DNA of 64,000 nucleotides from contig OZ251228.1 in assembly GCA_965240325.2 (NCBI GenBank), forward strand, positions 2,976,001-3,040,000. The letters run 5' to 3'. Both the position numbers and the translations under genes were made by a program. Of this stretch, positions 9,191-17,751 are shown in pieces. Below the pieces are notes generated by a model that saw only the letters and a list, made by a program, of their open reading frames with translations, was not told the DNA's origin and ran no database searches. Source of the stretch: Rebecca billardiae RCC1528. Lineage: Eukaryota > Haptophyta. How positions within the stretch are numbered: the stretch's first letter is position 1; every line of letters begins with the position of its first letter.

Positions 9191-9610
9191 AGAGTGCAAC
9201 AGACACATAGAATGCGTCCGCGCCTTCCGTCCAGCCTCCAGGTCAGACAGTGCGCCACCCGCAGCCCTGCCCCCCTACGGGAGCGGGGCCGGAATGGAGC
9301 ACCGCCTCGGCCTGGGGCACGCGGCGGCGACGGCAGATGCCGCCGCGGTCGAGCGCCTTCCGGAGCACTTGGGTGAGGGTGAGGTCGTAGTCAATGTCGC
9401 CGCCCGCCGACCTAGCGGAGGGCAGCTCCGGCAAGCGGCAGCCGCGGCAGCTGTCGCCCCCGTGCGCCCGCGTGGGCGCCTGGATGATATATATAAGTGT
9501 AAGATCGTCGTTATTTAATTGGCTGGCTCAAAATAGGCCCAAACATTTCGTCGCCTCAGGCCGGCGAGGCCCCGGACCCCCCAGTCACCAGTGGGCCGGA
9601 CTCGTCCAGT

Positions 9611-9665
9611 GATGTCACGTGATCACGCCTGTTGAGCAGACGTGACGACGACACGTGACGGTCAT
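9611..9665. promoter_or_regulatory. cluster of CACGTG and TGACG motifs
   Basis: CACGTG palindromes lie at 9616-9621 and 9652-9657, with several TGACG/CGTCA words between and after them. These are core sites for bZIP and bHLH factors in plants and algae. No gene starts nearby, so function is uncertain. Confidence 0.2.
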
Positions 9666-9798
9666 CACGGCACGACGAATTCCCAGCCCTGTTCCGCTGG
9701 CGCGGCCGAAGCCGCATCATTTCGATCGTTGCAATTCCGAATGAATTAGTACGACGTCCGAATGATTATTGTGAGCCAAGTCGGAAGAATGATGGGCA

Positions 9799-9830
9799 CA
9801 AAGGAATGAAAGGGGGCTTTCATTCCTTTG
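9799..9830. repeat. perfect 14-bp hairpin with GGGG loop
   Basis: CAAAGGAATGAAAG at 9799-9812 is followed by GGGG and by its exact reverse complement at 9817-9830. The hairpin lies 17 bp outside the possible left end of the inverted-repeat element starting at 9848. Confidence 0.6.
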
Positions 9831-9847
9831 ACTTGGGCACTGGGCTG

Positions 9848-11066
9848 TACAGGTGGATACGGGTGATCTGGACAGTGGCCGACCCAACTCACGCGGAGGC
9901 CTCCCTGGGAGCATTGGGGTCGAAGGGGCGCCAGGGACGGACTTCAGGGGGTCCCCGGAGTTCCGCCGCAGCGCGCTTTCTGCGCTGCGGGCCCGTCTCC
10001 GCGCGTGGCGGCCGCAATGGCACTGTCCAATTAGCCCCTGGCACTGGCTGAGGCATGGGAATCGAGCTCAGAGACGCGCGCGCGGAGGAAAAGCGTGTGC
10101 AGCGGCTCGGACGGTTGCTCTTGGACCTACCCACGCCAGCGCAACCGCGCCTTGCCTCGGAGTCCGCCCTTCCTGAGTCCGCGCACGCGCCTTGCGGCTT
10201 GAAACGCTGGCGTTCGCCCTTGTGCGCGGGACTCACCGTCACGAAACAAGGCGAAGGCGGCGAGAAGCGCGACCTGGCGCGTGCGCAGACGACGTCTCAC
10301 GACCAGGTGAGTTCAGCGAACATCGTGCGCCGTCGTGGCGACCCGCCAGTGGGCGCTCGTGCTCGTTCGCCCACGAGCCCTCGCCACGAGGCCCGCCGCC
10401 CGCTGAGTGTCCAGATAGCCCCTGTGTCCAGTTACGCACAACACACTTTTACCTGATGCTCCCCCCCCGACTCCTCTACCGTATTGGCAAATACGACAAT
10501 GTCCGCGCGCGCGATCTCGATTCTTTGTATGTGGCGTGGGGATTACTTTCATACAAACCGGCCTCCTAGGACAACCTACAAGAATGTGTGGAGAAGTACT
10601 CGCTCGCATATGCCATTCGTACTTTCCTATGCCGTGCTGAACGCCTTGCCGTTTCGATAACCGACCAAAAGCGTCGTCGGTATGCCGCCGACGCCGTTCG
10701 AAGCGTGCATGTGGCCACGCCTCCGAGTTTTTGCAGACAACGAGACGTGTGGCCCTTGCCGCCCTGGCCGGCGCAACGGCGGTGGCCGCGATGGCCGAAA
10801 AACCGCCGAAGCCGCCGAGCCCGGCCGCGGTTGTCCTCGAAGCTCTTTGCCGTACGTCGGCCTGCGTCCCAGAGTGGATGCACGGCCCACGAGAGGAGGT
10901 CGAGCGTGCAATTCCGTTTGCTCGTGGCGTGGTCCGGCGTGAATCCGCCGGGATGCCGACGGAGCCGCTCGCGACGCGCGGGCTGCACATGGCGGGCGTC
11001 GACCCCCTCGACGCGACGGAGACGCCAGATAGCCCCTGTGTCCAGTTAGCCCGTATCCACCTGTAT
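9848..11066. mobile_element. candidate non-autonomous element with imperfect inverted ends
   Basis: TACAGGTGGATACGGG at 9848-9863 recurs inverted at 11050-11065, and the similarity extends inward through CTGGACA. A 24-bp sequence (CCAGATAGCCCC plus TGTGTCCAGTTA) is present directly repeated at 10411-10434 and 11025-11048. A related TGTCCAATTAGCCCC lies near 10022. No transposase is recognised in the 1.2 kb. The pattern suits a small non-autonomous DNA element or nested pieces of one. Target-site duplications were not established. Confidence 0.35.
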
Positions 11067-11200
11067 CGACTCTGCAGGGACGAACAGCGCCCATGATTAT
11101 GCAATAATAACATAATACGGCCCGCCATAATAAGAAAGCGCGCCATCATAAAGCAGTCGTACTTTATCGCATCGATTAGGAGCATACTGGTAGATAGATT

Positions 11201-13697
11201 GGCGGCGATGCACCGCCTGGTGGCGGCCGCGGTGGTCTGCGCGTCGCCGGCTGGCGATGGCGCCGCGGCCGGTGGCAACATGGCGCCCATCCACCGCGAG
11301 TGGTGGGCTCCGCTACACAGCGAGCTGGCGCGCGTGCCCGGCGCCTTGCTGCCGCACTGCTGCGACAACGAGCACATGTACAAGCCGTGCGCACCCAGCG
11401 CGGCGCGCATGCGGCTGCAGCGCTGGGTCGGGCCCGAGGGCGCGGTGCGCATCGGCGGGCCCGAGCGGCTGCGGCGGCACCTCGCGCATCGACGCGTGCT
11501 GATCGTGGGCGACAGCATCGCGCAGCAGTGGTACGAGAGCCTGCTGTGCTACGCTGGCACGCCGTTTGGCGGCTGGTTCAGCTCGGGCGCGCAGTGGGAC
11601 CAGGCGGGGCCGGACGCGGAGTACTCGGCGTGGGCCGCGGAGATCCGGCGCGACCTGCGCACCATGCCCTTACTGTTCAACATCCCGGGCTTCATCGGCT
11701 TCCACATCCAGCACCCCGCCCCCGTTGCGGCGCGCGGCGCGCTCGGCAACGGCTCGGCGCGCGGCGCGGGCTCCTCGGCAGCGCCGGGCCGGGTGCGCAA
11801 GCCCGTCGGTCTGCTCTTTATCAACATCAACGTGTACCTCGGCCAGCGCCGGGCGCACACGGCGCTGCCGATCGTGCTGCGCCACGCCGCCGCGCACGGC
11901 GTCGACCTCGCCGTCGTCGAGCCGGGCGGGCTGCACCTCAAGATGACAGACCTGCGGCGTGCGACCGAGTCGGTCGTGCGCGCGTGCGCCGAGCTGCCCC
12001 TGCGGTGCGCGCTGCGCGAGCCGACGCCGCAGCACTTCGCCTACCCCAAGTACCCGATGAACAGCTCGTGGGGCCTGCACCTGGGCCGCGCGAAGGGCGG
12101 CAAGTGCCGCCCCTTTCCCGGCGACGCGTACAAGGCCTCCGTCGCCGGGCTGCGCGGGCTCGTGCTCCGCAGCGCAGCGGGCGGGCTGCGCGTGCTGCCG
12201 GCGTTTGACGCACTCGCGCCGCTCGGCGACCTGCACGTGGGCGTGCTCGCGTGGAAGAGGAACAAGTCGGACTGCACGCACTACTGGTCGGACACGGAGA
12301 TCTGGGAGCCGCTGCACATTGGGCTCGTCGACCACCTGGACGCCGTCTTCGGCCGCGCGGCAGCTGGCGGCGGCAGCGCGGCTCATGGCCGAGTTTAATT
12401 AATACGTTCAGTTTATTACTCGTCATTGATTTAACGATGACAATGATTTCCAGCGCGCATTTTCCCGCCTACCAGTTGCACGGTTGGCATCGTCGCGAGG
12501 AAGCGATGGCGGCGATGCACCGCCTGGTGGCGGCCGCGGTGGTCTGCGCGTCGCCAGCTGGCGATGGCGCCGCGGCCGGTGGCAACATGGCGCCCATCCA
12601 CCGCGAGTGGTGGGCTCCGCTGCACAGTGAGCTGGCGCGCGTGCCCGGCGCCTCGCTGCCGCACTGCTGCGACAACGAGCACGCGTACAAGCCGTGCGCG
12701 CCCGGCGCGGCGCGCGCGCGGCTGCGGCGCTGGGTCGGGCCCGAGGGCGCGGTGCGCATCGGCGGGCCCGAGCGGCTGCGGCGGCACCTCGCGCATCGAC
12801 GCGTGCTGATCGTGGGCGACAGCATCGCGCAGCAGTGGTACGAGAGCCTGCTGTGCTACGCTGGCACGCCGTTTGGCGGCTGGTTCAGCTCGGGCGCGCA
12901 GTGGGACCCGGTGGGGCCGGACGCGGAGTACGCGGCGTGGGCCGCGGAGATCCGGCGCGACCTGCACGCCATGCCCGTGCTGAATATCCCGGGCTTCATC
13001 GGCTTCCACATCCAGCACCCCGCCCCCGCGGCGGCGCGCGGCGCGCTCGGCAACGGCTCGGCGCGCGGCGCGGGCTCCTCGGCAGCGCCGGGCCGGGTGC
13101 GCAAGCCCGTCGGTCTGCTCTTCATCAACATCAACGTGTACCTCGACCAGCGCCGGGCGCACACGGCGCTGCCGATCGTGCTGCGCCACGCCGCCGCGCA
13201 CGGCGTCGACCTCGCCGTCGTCGAGCCGGGCGGGCTGCACCTCAAGACGACAGACCTGCGGCGTGCGACCGAGTCGGTCGTGCGCGCGTGCGCCGAGCTG
13301 CCCCTGCGGTGCGCGCTGCGCGAGCCGACGCCGCAGCACTTCGCCTACCCCAAGTACCCGATGAGCACCTCGTGGGGGCTGCACCTGGGCCGCGCGAAGG
13401 GCGGCAAGTGCCGCCCCTTTCCCGGCGACGCGTACAAGGCCTCCGTCGCCGGGCTGCGCGGGCTCGTGCTCCGCAGCGCAGCGGGCGGGCTGCGCGTGCT
13501 GCCGGCGTTTGACGCACTCGCGCCGCTCGGCGACCTGCACGTGGGCGTGCTCGCGTGGAAGAGGAACAAGTCGGACTGCACGCACTACTGGTCGGACACG
13601 GAGATCTGGGAGCCGCTGCACATTGGGCTCGTCGACCACCTGGACGCCGTCTTCGGCCGCGCCGCCCGCGCGGCAGCTGGCGGCGGCAGCGCGGCTC
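11201..13697. repeat. recent tandem duplication, unit about 1.3 kb
   Basis: DNA at 11201-12384 and 12508-13697 is nearly identical, offset 1,307 bp at the start codons. The copies differ by one 3-nt indel (LLFN versus VLN), a second small indel near the 3' end and a few substitutions. Both upstream and 3' flanks diverge abruptly, so each copy has its own promoter and its own C-terminus. Confidence 0.85.
11208..12398 (+). CDS. secreted PC-esterase/TBL-like protein, tandem copy 1
   Basis: 396 residues from the ATG at 11208; the codon that is a second ATG in copy 2 reads TTG here, so this start is three codons later. The N-terminus looks like a short signal peptide. The catalytic signatures of the PC-esterase/trichome-birefringence-like superfamily are present: VLIVGDS with Ser103, and DCTH near the C-terminus with Asp355 and His358. 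Known members acetylate or deacetylate cell-wall polysaccharides or modify surface glycans in the Golgi. Several Cys residues fit a lumenal or secreted protein. About 96 percent identical to the next gene. Its substrate cannot be read from the sequence. Confidence 0.65.
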   Translation: MHRLVAAAVVCASPAGDGAAAGGNMAPIHREWWAPLHSELARVPGALLPHCCDNEHMYKPCAPSAARMRLQRWVGPEGAVRIGGPERLRRHLAHRRVLIVGDSIAQQWYESLLCYAGTPFGGWFSSGAQWDQAGPDAEYSAWAAEIRRDLRTMPLLFNIPGFIGFHIQHPAPVAARGALGNGSARGAGSSAAPGRVRKPVGLLFININVYLGQRRAHTALPIVLRHAAAHGVDLAVVEPGGLHLKMTDLRRATESVVRACAELPLRCALREPTPQHFAYPKYPMNSSWGLHLGRAKGGKCRPFPGDAYKASVAGLRGLVLRSAAGGLRVLPAFDALAPLGDLHVGVLAWKRNKSDCTHYWSDTEIWEPLHIGLVDHLDAVFGRAAAGGGSAAHGRV

Positions 13698-13750
13698 CCC
13701 CCGTCGTCGGCGACGGAACATTGGGATCGACGACACTGCTACAACGATGA
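12506..13750 (+). CDS. secreted PC-esterase/TBL-like protein, tandem copy 2
   Basis: 414 residues from the ATG at 12506, with a second ATG three codons later matching the start of copy 1. The catalytic set is intact: GDS with Ser106, and DCTH with Asp357 and His360. Against copy 1 it has about 14 substitutions and one deleted residue. Its C-terminus differs because the duplication breaks after the Ala/Gly-rich tail, and it reads on into unrelated sequence for about 20 residues. The frame is also open upstream of 12506 (from 12437), but that stretch belongs to the spacer between copies. Both copies look functional. Confidence 0.65.
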   Translation: MAAMHRLVAAAVVCASPAGDGAAAGGNMAPIHREWWAPLHSELARVPGASLPHCCDNEHAYKPCAPGAARARLRRWVGPEGAVRIGGPERLRRHLAHRRVLIVGDSIAQQWYESLLCYAGTPFGGWFSSGAQWDPVGPDAEYAAWAAEIRRDLHAMPVLNIPGFIGFHIQHPAPAAARGALGNGSARGAGSSAAPGRVRKPVGLLFININVYLDQRRAHTALPIVLRHAAAHGVDLAVVEPGGLHLKTTDLRRATESVVRACAELPLRCALREPTPQHFAYPKYPMSTSWGLHLGRAKGGKCRPFPGDAYKASVAGLRGLVLRSAAGGLRVLPAFDALAPLGDLHVGVLAWKRNKSDCTHYWSDTEIWEPLHIGLVDHLDAVFGRAARAAAGGGSAAPPVVGDGTLGSTTLLQR

Positions 13751-14066
13751 GAAATCGCGATGAGACAGCGGGATATTGTATCGCGAATAGTATTCATCAT
13801 TGGCGAATCGGCCGCCAGTTTTCTGATGCCGCGAAGATGGATAGGACTTCAGCTCATTTGCTACCGGAAGTCTTTCGCTGGAGCACGGGCCCTTGGCTGG
13901 AGGAATAATATGAAAGTCGATCCCGCCATCCTGTGAATTCATGAATCCGGGTACCGTTACCAGTGTAATTTCGAGCGGCGGCCGCCGGGGCGGGCCGCGA
14001 TCCCGGCCGCTCGCCCAGCGCCTCGCCTGCGCACCCGCCGCGCTCCGCCCAGCCCGAGCCCGAGCC
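13751..14066. other. intergenic spacer
   Basis: Moderately AT-richer in its first half, GC-rich near 14000. No gene, RNA or clear regulatory element is seen. The frame of the downstream protease is open from 13941 but lacks a signal peptide there. Confidence 0.5.
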
Positions 14067-17000
14067 ATGCTGCGTGCGTCGGCCGCGCTGATCGCTCTCG
14101 CGGCGTGCGCGCTGTGCGTCGCGGGCGAGCCCATCCCGCCGGACGAGCGCTCCGCCCGCCAGCTCGAGGCGGCCGACGAGGCGCCGCTCACCGAGGAGGA
14201 GGTGGCCAAGCTCAAGCCGCTCATCCGCTCCATCCTCGCGCGCAAGACGACGGCGGAGCTCCTCGTGCTGGGCGGGATGGACTGGATGGACGAGGAGGTC
14301 ATCGAGGAGCTCGACGCCGCGCAGGAGTTCGCCGACGGCGGCGCGTTCGTCGCGTGGTGCGGCGCGCACGGCCGCGACGCGTCGTCCTCGGGCGGCGCGC
14401 ACCTGCTCACGCCGGACGAGCTGGCGCAGGCGTGCAAGGAGCGCTCGGCCGCGGGCGCGCCCGAGCCCGAGGTGCGCTCGGTCTCGCTCTCGGCCCTCGC
14501 CGCCGCCTCGCCCTCGACCATCGTGACGGTGCCCGTCGCCTTCCACGTGTTCAACAACCTGGCGAGCACGGCCGACTGCCTGCTCGGCCTCCGGCGCATG
14601 AACGAGAACTACGCGGGGATGCAGACGCGGCTGGGGCTGGTGGGCTCGCGCTCGGCGCCGCACGGCGAGCGGCCCGAGACGGGCGTCCGCTTCGAGCTCG
14701 TCGGTATCCACCAGCACACCGACGACGCGCGCGCCGACTGCGGGCGCGAGGGCCGCACGTTCCAGCGCTCGATCGCGTACGCGGAGGAGTACGGCGCAGA
14801 CCCGTGGCAGGTGGTGAACGTCTTCGTGTGCACCAACGAGTACGCGGGGTACGCGTACCTGCCGTCGTACCCGTCGTGGACCAAGGGGCTCAACGCCTTC
14901 ATGAACCCGTCGTACATCACCGCGCAGACGCTCTCGCACGAGCTGGGCCACGGGCTGGGGCTCGCGCACACCTTCTCGGGCGGCTGCTCGGCCGACAACG
15001 ACGGCGTCGACGACACGCCCGCGATGAGCGACGCCTCGCACTGGCAGGGCTGCCTCGCGCGCGGGCGGGGGCCGCCCTCGCCGAGCGACACGTGCCCCGG
15101 CATGCCCGGCGCCGACGCCGCGGACAACATCATGAGCTACAACTACCAGAACTGCCGGCAGCGCTTCACGCCCGGCCAGGCGGCGCGGATCGCGGCCAAG
15201 TCTGGCTACGGCCGCCCTCGGATCTTCAGCCCGTCCGCGGAGCGGCTCAAGTTCAAGGTGGTGGGCGCCGGCCGGTGCACGCAGCCCACGGCGACGCTGG
15301 GCAGCGACGACACGCTCGACGCGTGCCTCGGCCGCGCGCTCTCCAAGTTCCCCTCGCAGCCCGCGCTCGCGGTGAGCCACCAGTGGCGCACGCACGAGTG
15401 CCGCGTCTTTGGCGCGCACGAGTGCGACGACCCGGCCGGCCTGGCGGAGGCGGGCTCGCAGTGGGCGACGTACGTGCTGCGCGCGGGCGGGCCGGAGGAC
15501 CGCTCGGGCGCGTGGGTCGCGAGCCGCGGCTCGTCCGCCGCCCTCTCCCTCGCCCAGCAGCACGCGCCGGTGGGCGGCTCGCTGAGCGTGAGCGTGTCTG
15601 ACGACCTCTACCTCACCTCGGACGACAACTGGCTGGCGCTCCTCCCCGCCGGCACCGACCTGGGCGGCGCGCCGACGCCCGCGGCCGAGCTGAAGATCGG
15701 GGACGCGCTCGGCAGCGCGCAGGTGAGCTACGCCGCCGACGGCCGTCGCACCGCCACGCTCCAGCTGAGCGCGCCCTCGGTGGCCGGCTCGTACGAGCTG
15801 CACTACCTGTGCTGCGGCGGGTACCGGCCTCTGGCTGAGCCCGTGCACGTCGGGGTCGGAGGGGGCGCGGCGTCGCCGCCGCCGCCGCCGAGCCCCGCGC
15901 CGCCGCCGCGGGCGCCGTCCCCGTCGCCGCTCTCCACCGCGCCCCCGCCGCCGCCCTCGAGCGGCGGCGAGTGCGTCGACGTCACCATCGCCATCGTCCC
16001 AGACAGGTACCCAACCGAGATGTCGTGAGTAGCGCGCGCGCCCGCGCCGCCACGCGCGCCGCGCGAGCGCGCCGCGCCGCAGCCCGACCGGCTGGGGAGG
16101 GACGGGCTGGCGTCGGCGTGGGGCTCGGGCCGAGCTGCGCCGCGCGCCGCGCCGACCTCCCCTCTGCCGCTGCCACCCCCCGGCCCCTACCCGCGCGCAG
16201 CTGGCAGCTGGCCAACCACCACGACCACACCGTGGCGCAGGGCACCTCGAGCGGCAGCACGGTGTGCGTGCACCCGGGGCTGTACGAGTTCACGGCGCTC
16301 GACTCGTGAGCGCGCGCACACACACGCACACGCGCGCGCGCGAGAGAGAGAGGGCACGCGGTGGCGCCCCGCGCGGCGCCGACTGCTCACGCGCCGCCGC
16401 CCCGCGCCGGTGCGCTCGCCACCGCACGCGCCCGCGTGCACACGCGCGCCCGCGCCCCTTCCCTTCCCAGGCACGGCGACGGCTGGTGCTGCGGGTACGG
16501 CCACGGCGGCTTCAGCCTGCAGTACCACGGCGAGGTGGTGGCGCGGGGCGGCGAGTTCGGCCGGGTGCAGACGGTGCAGCTGGATGTGGTCGCGAAGGGC
16601 ACGCCGCAGACCGCGCACGTGCAGCTCAAGCTCACGCCCGACCGCTACCCCAACGAGGTGAGCTGGCGCGTAACCGACTCCTCGGCCGTGACGGTGATGC
16701 AGGGCACAGAGGCGCGCGGGGACGAGGAGGAGCTGGTGGCTGGCGCGTACACGCTCACGCTCACGGACTCGTACGGGGACGGCATGTGCTGCGCGTACGG
16801 GCAGGGCTCGTACGAGCTCCTCGTCGACGGCGAGCTCGTCGCCAGCGGCGGCGACTTCGGCTCCGAGGTCTCGCACCAGTTCAGCGTCGGCGCAGCGAGC
16901 AGCGTGCGCGCGACCAAGCCGCCCGCCGCGCGCGGACGCGGCGGCCTCGCGCGCGCGCGCGTGCCGATGGGCACGCTCGTGGCCGTGGGCGCCGCCCTGG

Positions 17001-17098
17001 CCGTGGGCCTGGCGGTCGGCAGCGCCGCCGGGCGCTCGCTCGCGCACCACTCGCACGAGGAGGCGTCGAAGCAGACCCGCCCGTCGCAGCTCCTCTGA
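14067..17098 (+). CDS. pappalysin-type (M43) metalloprotease with DSYGDGxCC repeats and C-terminal membrane span
   Basis: Three exons: 14067-16024, 16201-16305 and 16471-17098, giving 896 residues; the introns start GTGAG and both joins are phase 2. The start at 14067 gives a clear signal peptide (LRASAALIALAACALCVAG). The zinc site HELGHGLGLAH spans residues 291-301 and the Met-turn NIMSY has Met356, both as in the pappalysin/metzincin family. A module of unknown fold follows, then a Pro-rich linker near residue 620. Next come two copies of a repeat with a D-R-Y-P start and a DGWCCGYG or DGMCCAYG core. The C-terminus has a hydrophobic span (about 860-880) and a short tail. It is therefore likely a type I surface protease acting outside the cell. 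Cleavage substrate unknown. Confidence 0.75.
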
Positions 17099-17751
17099 GC
17101 AGCGCGCGAGCTCGGCGGCTGCCAACGCAGTAAACGCGCAGCGCGCGGCGCATCATCATCGTCGTCATCACTAAGCTGTAGCGCGCAGCGCACTACAGTA
17201 CTGATGTCGTCTGCTGCGCGCGCGACTGATGGCACTGTGTATAGCGCAGCGCGCGCGCAGTAGTCGATCGTCGTCGCGACGATATATCCGCCGCCCCTCT
17301 CTCAGATAGACCACAGCATTGTATAGCGCAGTAGTACTAGTAGCAGTCGATCTACTTAAAGTAGTCATCGCGCGTGTCTATATAACGAGAACTTCATCAT
17401 CAGTATCGGGCCAACCATCGCCGGCGTCGGCGGCCCTTGGCATTATGGCGGGGCCCCACTGAGTCACTGAGTAGGGCGGGCTTGACGTACGCGCCGCCGG
17501 CGCGCGCGCCCGGCTCGTCAGTATACTGACTGATGTACGTAGCAGCTCGATCAGCCTCATAGGCTTCGTAAAGACGAGCAGCGACGCCGACGAGTCGATC
17601 GACGAATAATCGTACGACGCCGTCGCGCGTCGCGGTGTGTGACCAGACTCGGCAGCAGACAGTCGACAGTCGTGCTGCGTGATACATGGCGCGCGCTAGA
17701 TCGCGCTCGATCTGCTGCGCGCGCGACTGCCGCCTGCCCGCCTCATCGGAG
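17099..17751. other. convergent intergenic region
   Basis: Lies between the 3' ends of the protease (+) and the giant gene (minus). It carries short GCGCAGCGC-type repeats and an 18-bp direct repeat (CTGCTGCGCGCGCGACTG) at 17209 and 17712. A TATATAA word lies near 17379. No gene is recognised. Confidence 0.5.
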
